Positions 10,091-21,326 of a stretch of DNA of 64,000 nucleotides are shown here, piece after piece. The notes beneath the pieces are model-generated. The model was not told the origin of the DNA, made no database searches, and saw only the letters and a list, made by a program, of their open reading frames with translations. Every line of letters starts with the position of its first letter. The first letter of the stretch is position 1. The position numbers were made by a program, and so were the translations under genes. This stretch comes from Neoarius graeffei. Its lineage: Eukaryota > Chordata > Actinopteri > Siluriformes > Ariidae. Location of the stretch: contig NC_083586.1 in NCBI RefSeq assembly GCF_027579695.1, positions 2,346,501-2,410,500 on the forward strand, written 5' to 3'.

Positions 10091-10289
10091 AGGTCAACAG
10101 AGGTCAGATCGAGCTTGGCATATTGCAGATTTGGATTCAGCACACCCAAATTGACAAAATAAGACTGTTTGCCGACTTTGTCTCAAAAATGCCTTTGGGT
10201 GTCACAATTCTGGATTTTGGTACCAGTCTATAAGGTGGAAAAATGTGAAAAAGTTCAAGGGGTATGAATACTTTTGCAAGGCACTGTAA
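10091..10289. mobile_element. Terminal remnant of a Tc1/mariner element
   Basis: The segment ends with 'gggtatgaatacttttgcaaggcactgta', the well-known terminal repeat type of fish Tc1 elements. No matching left terminus or transposase is present. ERV-A interrupts the repeat just to the left. From 10290 to 12170 I see no gene: only AT-rich sequence and a short LINE-type tail (aagcactatataaatac, about 10457-10475). Confidence 0.55.
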
Positions 10290-12229
10290 ATGCTCAAATG
10301 TCAAACAAATGCTCAAAATGAGCAAAATGTCCAGCAAATCACATCGCAAATGAAAGACAGGACGCGTATGACCATTACCTTAACAGAATCTGAACGTGGT
10401 CATTGATGGAACTCTTGAATTGTTGGTGTTGCATTTATGTCAATTCATCGCTCAAAGCACTATATAAATACAATTAAACAAAAGTGAATTTTTGCAAGAG
10501 TTGTTCACTTGTTGCCCAATCTGGGTTTTCCTTGTCGAATAAGGAAGCTGGTTCACCTTTAAGAAATTCAAACACTTTCATGAAGAAGCTAACCTGAATG
10601 TGAACAGAAATAAAATGAGATTCTTATGCAAAGTCTTCCATACTGATTTACAACTTTCTATTTTTTTTTTTTAATCCAAGTTTTTACCTGAAATTTGCTA
10701 CAAACATGGGTATTCACAAACTTTTCTGGAGTTTTCAGGCTTAGATCCTCTTGTTGCATTCTTTTCAACCACTCATTTCTTCATTGTTCTTGAAGCATTT
10801 GCTTCGCTTTCACATTTTTCTTGATAGCAGGCAGATGATAAGCCTTTTTATCTATTTCTCGATTTGAACGATTTGAACTGACAAAAAAAAGGCAAAAATG
10901 AACCATATTGAAGACAAACCAGGCCTTGCTTGCACAAAAGACTGTGTTTGTTTGTCACCCAGGTGAAATTATCACGTGATGCCTAAGGTTGTGCGCAAAG
11001 GGTCTATAGGAAATCACAATAAGACATGTTTTGCTTGGATAATAATAAAGGAGAGGGAAAACATTTGTAGTACAATGAAAGTAATGTCTTGCACAATTTG
11101 GTCAGATCATGAGAGTATTTGGCACAGGCCAGTATAGCTGTATATCCAATATAGCTGTAAACACTTACAGATTGAACATGTTTAATTTAATAGTGACCAA
11201 CAATAATATATCATTAAAGATTAGCCATGATTAATAATGAATAAACAATGGTTAGGCTAATGACTAATTAAGGACAACAAGGAGGCAATAAAAAAACAAG
11301 TCGTTGATTTGGTAATTTTAACCCAGCATTGCACTCAATATAACCAAAATATTGGGTTGAAATAAGAATCCAACCATTATGTAAATTTAAATTAATGGCC
11401 TTGTTAAAGTAACCCAACCTGCCAGGTGAAATGCATAACTCTTTTCACTGAGTTAAAATGACCCAGTGTTGTTAAAATACCACTTACTTATTTAAGTTAC
11501 CAGCAGCAGCACAGAAAGGAATGCAATAACAAATATCAGACCTTACTTTATCAGCTCTCTCAAATGCAAAGTTTAATACTGAATCTATAAATTTCTAAAT
11601 TAGCTGCATTTTCACCAACACTAACCTCTTTCTTAAACTCCAAGTTTCATTTACAGGGAAATCTTATTCGTTTCACCAGTTGGGCAAAATAAACCAACAT
11701 GCAAAACATCAAACTCATCTGTCAAAATAAAGCCAGCGCTCTAATGAACACACTCAGCACTGTCTACTCCCAGGCCTTTTCTCTTCTATAAACACAATGC
11801 TCACAATAAATGGTGTGTTAAAGCCTATCATTTTTCAAATCTGTGTTACAGTAAATGTATATACATGTACACTCTGTTTTGACCAAAATACCATAGGTAA
11901 ACCAAAACTGTACCTCTACAATTACAGCTGAGCATTGCAAAAGATGTTTAGCATTTGCTTTTCTCATCAAACCTAAGAGAAATTAAATAGTGCTGATGTT
12001 CAGAATTATTGAGGTAATGTGTACAAATGAAGGAGTAAGATTATGTATATGATAAAGTGCATGAGTATTGCACATAGAGGAATATTGTACTAGTATGTTA
12101 TTGCACTAGTGTTGATATAATAATATACAGCACAGAATATACAGAACCAGTCAAATGCCAGGGGCTGTATTGCACAGTAGTATAGCAGCAGTGAGTGAGT
12201 GGAGGTGTGCTGTTCAGACCTGTGGATTA

Positions 12230-12710
12230 GTTGGCGGAGGCAGTGAGTGCTGTGAATTCAGTAGTGTGATAGCTACGGGGTAAAAACTATTCCTCAGCCG
12301 GGTTGTGTGGGCGTACAGAGTTCTGTAGCGCTTTCCAGGGGGTAAAGAGTCCGTGTCCAGGATGGGTTGGGTCCTTGATAATGTTTTTGGCTCTGCGAGT
12401 GCACCGGGAGTGATGGATTTCTTCCAGTGATGGAAGTGGAGTGCCTGTGATCTGCTGAGCTGTTTTTATGATGCGCTGTAGGGTCTTCTTATCTTTCAAG
12501 GTGCTGCCCGAGTGATGCAGTGCATGATCAGTGACTCTATTGTGCACCTGTCAAAGTTCAGCAGCAGCTGTTGAGGCAGTTTTGCTTTCCTCAGAGTCCT
12601 CAGGAAATGGAGCCTCTGAAGACCTTTTTTAGCCAGTGCCGAAGTGTTTGGGGTCCATGATGGGAGTCAAGAGCCACGCAGAACAACACGCTGCGCTGTC
12701 TAAAAGACCC
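12230..12710 (-). pseudogene. L2-type LINE polymerase C-terminus
   Basis: Minus-strand translation in more than one frame gives the L2-family C-terminal sequence: KKTLQRIIKTAQQITGTPLPS, HHSRCTRRAKNIIKDPTHPGHGL, then GKRYRTLYAHTTRLRNSFYP. Stops and frame shifts break it. The upstream RT part of a similar LINE lies at 13690-14060, with about 1 kb of unrelated repeats between, so one LINE was probably interrupted. Confidence 0.75.
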
Positions 12711-12778
12711 AATATTATTTAATTTAGTAATCAATCTTCAGCATTTCTCTGAGCAGGGACAAACTGTCAATAAAGACA

Positions 12779-12960
12779 CAATATAAAATCTCCTGCACCG
12801 AACATCAGTTGACACCACCAGCTAACACCTTGAAGGCAGGGTTCAACTTGCACTGAAAAGAACCGCAGTGCATTTCAGTTCCAATTCATTAATCCCTGAG
12901 TGATTGCCAAAATGGAGCAAGGTCAAGGCTGAAAGGGTCATTCCTTGTCTTGTTTTTGTT
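12779..12960. repeat. Unclassified repeat, copy 1 of a direct pair
   Basis: Contains 'caccagctaacacc', 'gaaggcagg', 'ttcaacttgcactgaaa', 'attaatccctgag' and 'ggtcattccttgtcttg', all of which recur in the same order at 13421-13566. The copies are about 85-90% alike by eye. Confidence 0.75.
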
Positions 12961-13021
12961 GTTGTTGTTTTAGTTTTTCAGAACTGTCCATGATCTACCG
13001 TATACAAGGTGGTGACATTTG

Positions 13022-13093
13022 TACTTGTTAGTATAGTGGCTGGTATCTCTGCCTATCATGCAGAAGACCAGGGTTTGATTCCCTGACGGGGAG
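13022..13093 (+). repeat. tRNA-Asp-like sequence (relic or SINE head)
   Basis: The sequence follows tRNA-Asp through all arms, including GTTAGTATAGTGG (A box), an anticodon-stem loop CTATCAT (anticodon ATC) and a B-box-like GGTTTGATTCC. The acceptor stem has a mismatch and several G-T pairs. It sits between the two copies of a direct repeat, so a SINE head or pseudogene is more likely than a working tRNA gene. Confidence 0.55.
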
Positions 13094-13261
13094 GGTATAT
13101 TAGCTGTGAGTGTAAGAAGGCAAAAGGGTTTTCTGCCTTCATGGATGGTTTCCAAGCAACTTGTGCTGTCCTCTATTATATTTTCTCTTCTTCCAACACA
13201 CCTCCTTCTATTATTCTGCTAATTACCAGCAGTTCTGGGGGAAGTGCATGCGTTTGATAAG

Positions 13262-13566
13262 GAAACAATATCAAATCTACTGCACTGAACATATTCTGGG
13301 ACCACATTTGTGAATCTGGGGTTTCCACAAATCTGACAGCATTCTCATTTTCAAAGTTCTGTAACGTAAATGAAATAGATGACACCCTTGGTGAAATTAA
13401 TTGGCAAACACTATAAAAGGGTCAGTTCACACCAGCTAACACCATGAAGGCAGGCTTCAACTTGCACTGAAAGAACCCCAGCGCATTTCAGGTCCAATGC
13501 ATTAATCCCTGAGCGGTTGCCAAAATGGAGCAAAGTCAAGGCTGAAAGTGTCATTCCTTGTCTTGG
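13262..13566. repeat. Unclassified repeat, copy 2 of a direct pair
   Basis: The 3' part (13421-13566) repeats 12824-12960, and 'aatatcaaatctactgcactgaacat' near 13265 repeats 'aatataaaatctcctgcaccgaacat' at 12779. No protein is recognisable in it. Confidence 0.7.
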
Positions 13567-13689
13567 GGCTTTTTTATTATTATTATTTTTATTCGTGGTG
13601 AATAAGAGAAGAGAAGCTACAAAGAAGAATTCCATCTGTCTGTGATTTTGTCACAAATGATACCCTAAAAATGTCTACGACTAGATGGG

Positions 13690-14060
13690 CTAGTGTGTCC
13701 TCCCTTGCTGTCTCCTGTAGTCCACTATCATCTCCTTAGTTTTACTGATGTTGAGAAAGAGGTTGTTGTACTGGCACCAGCTGGCTAACGCCTTCACTTC
13801 CTTTCTGCATGCCGTCTCATCATTGTCTGTAAGGAGGCCCAAGATGGTTGTGCCATCAGCAAACTTGTTGATGATGTTGGTGCTGTATTTAGCAGTACAG
13901 TCATGGGCGAACAAGGAGTACATGAGGGGACTGAGCACACAGCCCAGTGGCGCACCTGTGTTCAGGATCAGTGAGGAGGAAGTGTGGCTACCGATTATCA
14001 CCACCTGGGGTCTGCCTGTCAGAAAGTCAAAGATCCATCTGCAAATGGTCATCTGCTGAT
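13690..14060 (-). pseudogene. L2-type LINE reverse transcriptase fragment
   Basis: The minus strand encodes [44 protein letters not shown] and [14 protein letters not shown], the palm and thumb of a LINE RT. The catalytic FADD motif reads FADG, so an active-site Asp is lost. The frame ends near 13690 where unrelated repeats begin. Confidence 0.85.
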
Positions 14061-14404
14061 GAAATCATGAAATATTTCGTCATGATCGCATTTTTTCTGC
14101 TCATAACAAGGCAGTTTGTACTTATTAAGTGCAACTTTGCACCTAAATCCTTTCAAGATCTTGCAACCTGATTTGATTTTGGTTGCTGCTCACAGCCCAT
14201 GGTCAGACTGTGAGCAGAAGCTTTTTTTGAAGAAGCTCATTTGGGTGATAACAGATAGCGTGATTATAAAATTTTTAACATCGAGTCTGTTTTGTTGATG
14301 TTATAAACTGTTCATTGATGGAAACTTGAGTGCAAAACTGTTCATGACAACTGCAGTCTGAAAGTTAGCCAGTCAACTGTAGTCCTCAGCCATAAAAGCA
14401 GTCC

Positions 14405-14478
14405 TCTACCGGCCATTTCCATCCTTTATTGGATGTGTTGTTTTCAGGACAGGAAGAAGCCTTTTCCTAGGTGATCTT
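14405..14478 (+). repeat. Truncated copy of the tRNA-Ile-headed SINE body
   Basis: 'ccggccatttccatcctttattggatgtgttgttttcagg' resembles the segment right after the tRNA-Ile-like head at 14984-15050. The head itself is missing. The rest of 14061-14916 has no recognisable gene. Confidence 0.5.
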
Positions 14479-14916
14479 CAAGGCTCCAGTCTTTTAAAAC
14501 TACCTATTTTCCTGACATGGGATCCTTGGCCTGCTTCTCCTTCTTTTGACGCATGTTTCAGGAAGCAGATGTTGCTTTATTGTTCAGTGAGAGCAATTGG
14601 GTCGAGGTTGGCGAGAAGTGGTTCTTCAGAGCACATGGTGGCTTTTGGACCACCGTGTTGAAGAAGGGAAGTAGGTGTGCATCCTTCTTTCACATTGTTA
14701 AAGCTATCCATGCTGACTTTGCTCAGTAGATAGAATACGTTTTTCAGACTGGATGTTGGGATTTTCATCCCCCTGTGTAAATACGGTATGTGAGTGGGTC
14801 GAACTGATGGCTTCAAAACAATAATCAAGAGAAAAGATGTCTGTTCAAGGAAAAGTCACCACCTCGTCAATATTTACTGAAGCACTTCAGCAGTCATGAC
14901 GTTTTTTTTTTTCCTT

Positions 14917-15075
14917 GGCCAGTTAGATCAGTTGGTTAGAGTGTGGTGCTAATAATGCCAAGGTCACAGGTTAAATCCCTGTACTGGCCAATTCCCTCCT
15001 TTACAGGTCCTGTTGTTTTCAGGGCAGGGGAAACCTTTTTCTGTTGAGGGAAATGTTGCCAAAACAAGAGATTCT
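14917..15075 (+). mobile_element. tRNA-Ile-derived SINE (head plus short body)
   Basis: Bases 14917-14990 match tRNA-Ile(AAT). The acceptor stem GGCCAGT/ACTGGCC and T stem ACAGG/CCTGT are fully paired and the anticodon loop reads CTAATAA. The T loop is TTAAATC instead of TTCGATC, which weakens the B box. A body (cctcctttacaggtcctgttgttttcagg...) follows and has a second copy at 14405. I therefore call it a SINE and not a tRNA gene. Confidence 0.6.
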
Positions 15076-15119
15076 CTGGTTGTTTCGCAAAATGTCAATC
15101 GATTCCTTGTATCTGAATG

Positions 15120-15496
15120 TCTCATCTCATCTCATTATCTCTAGCCACTTTATCCTTCTACAGGGTCGCAGGCAAGCTGGAGCCTATCCCAGCTGACTAC
15201 GGGCAAAAGGCAGGGTACACCCTGGACAAGTCGCCAGGTCATCACAGGGCTGACACATAGACACAGACAACCATTCACACCCACATTCACACCTACGGTC
15301 AATTTAGAGTCACCAGTTAACCTAACCTGCATGTCTTTGGACTGTGGGGGAAACCGGAGCACCCGGAGGAAACCCACGCGGACACGGGGAGAACATGCAA
15401 ACTCCGCACAGAAAGGCCCTCGCCGGCCCCGGGGCTCGAACCCAGGACCTTCTTGCTGTGAGGCGACAGCGCTAACCACTACACCACCGTGCCGCC
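15120..15496 (-). mobile_element. tRNA-headed fish SINE, full copy 1
   Basis: On the minus strand it begins GGCGGCACGGTGGTGTAGTGG (A box GGTGTAGTGGTTAGC, B box GGTTCGAGCCC) and ends in the family tail gataatgagatgagat. Its open frames are accidents of the repeat. From 15497 to 15840 nothing else is recognisable. Confidence 0.85.
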
Positions 15497-15840
15497 ACAC
15501 TTAAATATATATAACAATATATAAAATTCAAAGGTACGTCCCCTTATTGAATTTATAAATGCAAAACTCAATGATAGTAGGCATTAGAGCCATGTGAAAT
15601 AATGCATCTGAGAATGTCCCCAACAGCTCTTGCGAATCTGACGATTTTTTCAAAATGATTATTTAATAACTTTTGATTTAATATGGATTGAGCATTAATT
15701 TTATCTTAATTATCTCTCAAAGTTACAATTAATAACTAGCAATAAATCATTCATCACTACTGTGAGTAAAATTTAATTGTTAACACGTTGTATATACCCA
15801 TGTCTGCATATCGCCATATTACCCATAAGTGTAATAACCC

Positions 15841-15900
15841 ATATATATATAATGTATGTGTGTGTGTGTGTGTGTGTATATTATATATATATACACACAC
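15841..15900. repeat. TA/TG microsatellite
   Basis: Mixed (TA)n and (TG)n tracts next to the left end of a MITE. Confidence 0.9.
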
Positions 15901-16429
15901 ACTACCATTCAAAAGTTTGGGGTCACTTTGAAATGTCCTTATTTTTGAAAGAAAAGCACTGTTCTTTTCAATGAAGATCACTTTAAACTAATCAGAAATC
16001 CACTCTATACATTGCTAATGTGGTAAATGACTATTCTAGCTGCAAATGTCTGGTTTTTGGTGCAATATCTCCATAGGTGTATGGAGGCCCATTTCCAGCA
16101 ACTATCACTCCAGTGTTCTAATGGTACAATGTGTTTGCTCATTGCCTCAGAAGGCTAATGGATGATTAGAAAACCCTTGTACAATCATGTTAGCACAGCT
16201 GAAAACAGTTTAGCTCTTTAGAGAAGCTATAAAACTGACCTTCCTTTGAGCAGATTGAGTTTCTGGAGCATCACATTTGTGGGGTCGATTAAATGCTCAA
16301 AATGGCCAGAAAAATGTCTTGACTATATTTTCTATTCATTTTACAACTTATGGTGGTAAATAAAAGTGTGACTTTTCATGGAAAACACAAAATTGTCTGG
16401 GTGAGCCCAAACTTTTGAACGGTAGTGTG
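15898..16429. mobile_element. Non-autonomous DNA transposon (Tc1-like MITE)
   Basis: Imperfect terminal inverted repeats: CACTACCATTCAAAAGTTTG at the left, and CACTACCGTTCAAAAGTTTG as the reverse complement at the right. The ends sit in TA-rich sequence, as expected for TA-targeting elements. No transposase frame. From 16430 to about 17180 I see no gene; a poly(T) run lies near 16940. Confidence 0.8.
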
Positions 16430-17181
16430 TATACATGTTATTTCATCTCCCTCACTGCCATCACCAGGAACTACCTGCAGGCCAGGACAATGATAACATT
16501 TTAACATAGCCTATGGAAATCCAAAGTTTACACATTATCATCATGCACAGAAATTGCAAAACTAGTTTTAAAACCGCTAAGTTCCAAGTGTTAAACATAG
16601 CAAGAGGCTGGGCTATGTGTGTGTGTAAGGTGTAAACCAGTGCATCCTGACTTTCTAACTATGCCTGTGTGTTGCGTCAGCGGCAGTCAGTCAACAACTC
16701 TTCGCAAAGTTTCCTTATGAAACAATATGCTCGCTGAAATTATGGCAGGGAACGCCAGATTAAACATTAAAACTGCCTTCTGAGCACCGTATCTACAGGC
16801 TACCACCGAAAGAAGGAGGCTACCAGAAAGGCATCTCTACTCCGTACGATTTTACTTTCACTACGACATTACTTTGAACAGACTATCAAAAAATTGCAAG
16901 GTGATATGATAAAGTAAGGCACAGTTTACTTACAGCCGTTTTTTTTTTTTTTTTAAAAACGATGCAATCGTTTTCTGCCTTTTGGCACCCTTCATCATGC
17001 CGTGTTGGGGTCCTGGACTAGGAGGAGCTGTCCCCGATATGCCTGTCAAACTTGTTGTGGGTAACCATAGCAACCAAGCTCGAGCTCGCAACCCGTGCAG
17101 TCTGCGCAGTTGCAACTATGTCTGTACTGCTGTGCACCTCAATAAACCGAATGGTAATTAGTCTTTTGATTTTTCCGTGAG

Positions 17182-19045
17182 GTTTGCCTTATGCAAAGAA
17201 AGACAGCATAGACGTTTTTTCCTCCCTATAAGTGGGGGGGACCGAACGAGGTGAATTTAAATCTGGGTGGGACGAATCCCCCATCCCCCCCTCTATCTGC
17301 GCCCGTGGGGGACTGTGAGGGTGACATGATGTCAGATGCTGAAGGGTGGGCAGGGGTGTGTGTGGGCAGAATCTGTGACAGGGGGCAGAGGGGGGAGGAG
17401 GGGCAGAACAGGGAGGGAGTTGAGCCTCCTGACCACCTGGTGAAAGAAACTGTCCTTGAGCCTGCTGGTTTTGGCCTGGAGACTCTGCTCCAAATGACTT
17501 CTTCAACCAGTTCAACCAGCCCCCCCCCTCCCCCTCACTGCAGCCATCTCTCCTTCCCTCAACACACCTCCCCCCAGTCATTGCAGTAGCCCCCTCCTCC
17601 CCCTCCTCAACACAGACTCCTCCATGCATTACTGCAGACCAGGTCAGAGGTCAACTGAGGAAGCTTCACCCCAGGAAAGCAGCAGGCCTGAACAAGGTGT
17701 GTCCCCGATTACTGAAGACCTGCGCTGCTGAACTGGGTGAACCACTCCAATGCATCTTCAACCTCAGCCTGCAGCTGGGGAGAGTACTCACCCTTTGGAA
17801 GACATCATGTATCGTTCCAGTTCCCAAAAAGAATTGGCCCAGCGAGCTGAATGACTTCAGACCAGTGGCACTCACTTCACATCTGATGAAGACATTGGAG
17901 CGGCTCTTCCTAAGCCTCCTCAGACCCCAGGTAGAACATGCCCAGGACCGTCTGCAGTTTGCGTACCCGGCAGGTGTTGGTGTGGAAGACGCCATCCTCT
18001 ACCTGCTACACCGAGCCCACTCGCATCTGGATAAGGGAAATGGCACAGTGTGGATCCTCTTCTTGGACTTCTTAAGTGCCTTCAACACCATCCAGCCCCT
18101 TTTGCTTCAGGACAAACTGAACAGGATGCGAGTGGACCCCTGCCTGGTCACCTGGATCTCCAGCTACCTCACCGACAGGCCGCAGTACATCAGGTTGAAG
18201 GATATCACGTCTGACACTGTGATTAGCAGCACTGGAGCACCACGGGGCATGGTGCTGGCCCCTCTTCTCTTCACCCTGTACACCGTGGACTTCTGCTACA
18301 ACTCGGAGCTGTGTTACATTGAGAAGTTCGCCGATGACACAGCCATCACTGGATGTATCAGTGACGACAGAGAGGAGGAGTAAAGGAGCCTGGTGAGGGA
18401 CTTTGCTGTGTGGTGCAACAGGAACCATCTGCAGCTCAACACCTTGAAGACCAAGGAGCTGGTCATTGACTTTGGGAGGTCCAGACCAAGGTCACGACCA
18501 GTTCTGATCGAGGGAGTCGAGGTGGAGGCTGTAGATTCCTACAAGTACCTCAGGCTGTGGCTAGACAGCAAACTGGACTGAGCTTGCAACACCAATCACT
18601 TATACAGGAAGGGACAGAGCAGGCTATACTTCCTTAGGAGGCTGCGGTCCTTTAATATCTGCAGGAAACTCCTGTGGATGTTCTATCAGTCTGTAGTGGC
18701 CAGTGTCCTGTTTTACACTGTGGTGTGCTGGGGGGGCAGCATGTCCAAGAAGGACACATCCAGGCTGGACAAACTGATCAGTTGGGCCGGCTCTGTGGTC
18801 GGCATGAAGCTGGACTCTCTGGTGACTGTGGCAGAGAAGAGGACTATGGACAAACTATTGAACATCATGGACAATGCCAGTCACCCTCTGCACACCGTCA
18901 TCAGCAACCAGAGGAGCCTGTTCAGTGACAGAATGCTCCTTCCCAAGTGCAGGATGAACAGACTTAAAAACTCTTTTGTCCCTCACACCATCAGACTGTA
19001 CAACTCTTCTCTGGGGGGGGAGGAAGGGTAACAGGAGGACAGAGG
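17182..19045 (+). pseudogene. L2/CR1-group LINE with RT domain, broken
   Basis: The plus strand encodes the RT domain: LHPRKAAGLNKVCPRLLKT, VPVPKKNWPSELNDFRPVAL, LFLDFLSAFNTIQP, SSTGAPRGMVLAPLLFTLYT, KFADDTAITG, then the thumb and C-terminal region (SRLYFLRRLRSFNICRK, KNSFVPHTIRLYNSSLGG). The FADD catalytic pair is intact. Stops at about 18381 and 18579 and an earlier frame change break the ORF. The Pro/Ser-rich segment at 17250-17640 is the linker before RT. Its 3' tail is displaced to about 20330-20562 by an antisense CR1 fragment that itself carries a SINE. Confidence 0.85.
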
Positions 19046-19048
19046 ATG

Positions 19049-19935
19049 GGAAGTCAAGTCAAGTCACATTTATTTATAAAGCACTTTAAAAACAACAACA
19101 ACAACAACAACAACAGCTGACCAAAGTGCTGGACAGACGACTTGATAGACAACAGAAAAGACAACAAAAAGTGAGCATAACATTATACACATACATACAG
19201 ATAAATAATTCATGCTGTATTGAATGCCAGGGCATAAACATGGGTTTTTAGATGAGATTTAAAAACAGCCAAGGAAGGAGCCAGGCGTATGTGCAGTGGC
19301 AGCTCGTTCCAGAGCTTAGGTGCAATCACTGCAAAAGCCCGGTCACCTCTGCTTTTTAGCCTAGAACGAGGAACAACAAGACGGAGTTGGTCGGCTGACC
19401 TACATGCCCTAGATGTTGTCTGAACCTTTAGAAGATCTGATATATAAAGTGGAGCCAGACCATGTAAAGATTTGAAAACAAATAAAAGAATTTTAAAATT
19501 TATTCTCTAACGGATAGGGAGCCAGTGAAGGGCTGCAAGCACAGGTGTAATATGCTCCCACCTTCGTGTTCTGGTTAGAAGGCGGGCTGCAGCATTCTGA
19601 ACTGGTTGAAGATGGAATAAGGAGGAACAGTTAATGACCACATAATAGGGCATTGCAGTAGTGTAGGCAGGAATAGACAAAGGCATGAATAGCCATCTTA
19701 AAGTTTTTGAGGGATAAGAAGGGATTAACCTTGGATAAAAGCCTTAACTGGAAAACTAGATTTTACAACTGTATTTATTTGTTTCTCCAATTTAAAATTA
19801 CAGTCTAAAGTTACACCTAGGTTTTTTACAGTGTCTTTGACATATGGTTCAAGGGGGCCTAAGTCTCCATGTGTACCACAAGCAGCACTGGGCTGAAAGA
19901 CTAAGACCTCAGTTTTATTTTCATTAACGTTTAAA
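19049..19935 (-). pseudogene. CR1-type LINE 3' end, antisense insertion
   Basis: Minus-strand translation gives NENKTEVLVFQPSAACGTH, VKNLGVTLDCNFKLEKQIN and further down the terminal part of a CR1-like polymerase, with frame breaks. The 3' end lies at the left with 'catttatttataaagcacttta' and an (AAC)n tract at about 19090-19112. It splits the plus-strand LINE between 19045 and 20330. Confidence 0.7.
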
Positions 19936-19948
19936 AAATTTAGAGCAG

Positions 19949-20314
19949 GGCGGCACGGTGGTGTAGTGGTTAGCACTGTCACCTCACAGCAAGAAGGTCC
20001 GGGTTCGAGCCCTGTGGCCGGCGAGGGCCTTTCTGTGCAGAGTTTGCATGTTCTCCCCGTGTCCACGTGGGTTTCCTCCGGGTGCTCCAGTTTCCCCCCC
20101 AGTCCAAAGACATGCAGGTTAGGTTAACTGGTGACTCTAAATTGACCGTAGGTGTGAGTGTGAATGGGTGTCTGTGTCTATGTGTCGGCCCTGTGATGAC
20201 CTGGCGACTTGTCCAGGGTGTACCCCGCCTTTCGCCCATAGTCAGCTGGGATAGGCTCCAGCTTGCCTGCGACCCTGTAGAACAGGATAAAGCGGCTAGA
20301 GATAATGAGATGAG
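19949..20314 (+). mobile_element. tRNA-headed fish SINE, full copy 2, with 13-bp target duplication
   Basis: Starts GGCGGCACGGTGGTGTAGTGG and ends in the tail gagataatgagatgag. It is flanked by the perfect duplication AAATTTAGAGCAG (19936-19948 and 20315-20327). It sits inside the CR1 fragment, which sits inside the plus-strand LINE. Confidence 0.93.
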
Positions 20315-20329
20315 AAATTTAGAGCAGTA

Positions 20330-20562
20330 GCCTAGCCTAACAATAAACGATACCGGACAACGTGCAATATCTTCCTCTCTTCCCCATAGCTCATTCTTTT
20401 TATATTTGTAAATACTTAATTTAATTTATCTAGAAGTTTTTTCTCTATTTTCTATTCTCTGTTTATGCTGTAATGGTGCTGCTGGAATCTTAATTTCCCT
20501 GAGGGAACCCTCCCAAAGGGATCAATAAAGTTCTATCTAATCTAATCTAATCTATCTATTGG
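20330..20562 (+). mobile_element. 3' tail of the interrupted plus-strand LINE
   Basis: Contains 'cttaatttccctgagggaac', 'gggatcaataaagttctatc' and a (TCTAA)n end, the typical tail of fish L2-group LINEs. The AATAAA is part of it. It completes the LINE at 17182-19045. Confidence 0.7.
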
Positions 20563-20613
20563 GCACTATATGCCTGTATTGATCTTCTGAAAAGCACAAG
20601 TACCAAATCCTTT

Positions 20614-20685
20614 GGCTCCACGGTGTCATGGTTAGCACTCTGGATGGTGAATCCAGTCATCTGACTTCAAATGTCTGTGGAACCT
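20614..20685 (+). repeat. tRNA-Gln-like relic
   Basis: Follows tRNA-Gln from acceptor to acceptor (GGCTCCA...TGGAACC, one mismatch), including GGTGTCATGGTTAGCACTCTGG. The anticodon loop reads TGGTGAA, so the Gln anticodon is lost, and the T stem has a mismatch. It is probably a pseudogene or SINE head. Nothing else is recognisable at 20690-21326. Confidence 0.5.
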
Positions 20686-21326
20686 GTAAAAGCTTGTGCC
20701 CACATTGAATGATGGATAAACAAGACACTTTTGTTAAAGATGAAAATGGGCCTTGGCTGTCAATTTTAATCCATGCAGTTAAACAAATGTGTGCTTTGGG
20801 TGCAGTATCATGGCTCAGGGAGCATTAGGATGGAGTTCTCATGGTGGTAGTGCAGATCTTGCTCTACATAGGTGGTAGTAGACTAAAATTGGATTCCCCA
20901 TGCCCATCAACCAAGCTTCTGATTCTTGTCTCACACATTCATAATTTTTTGGGCAAAGCAGCTCAGTTGTGAGAGCATGGGAGCACAATATGGAAGAAAT
21001 ATCAGTGGAAGCTGCAAAGTCTTTCCACAAGGTTCTTATTGTCAGAAGAAGGCAAATTATCTTCACATCTGTGCATTTGATGCAACTAACTTGTGTGAGT
21101 GCGTCAATATATCTCTGGACACTACCCAAATTTTAGCACGTTTACTGTCATTTTAATGTCAGTGGTCACACGTTGGGGCAACTTTCAAGGAATTTTGACA
21201 TCACCAACCTGGAGTCTGAATCTATAATCTCAATCATTGTTTGAATTTCTAATGTAATTGTATATGTTTATGAACATTTATTCAAAATGTTGCACATCTG
21301 TTCAGTGCAAAACATGCTGAACCTTC

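Noticed and set aside
14917-14990. Functional tRNA-Ile gene
   Set aside because: The T loop is TTAAATC, so the B box and TΨC are lost, and a SINE-like body follows with a second copy nearby.
17189-17629. 146-aa Gly/Pro-rich minus-strand protein
   Set aside because: Antisense of the Pro/Ser-rich linker of the plus-strand LINE.
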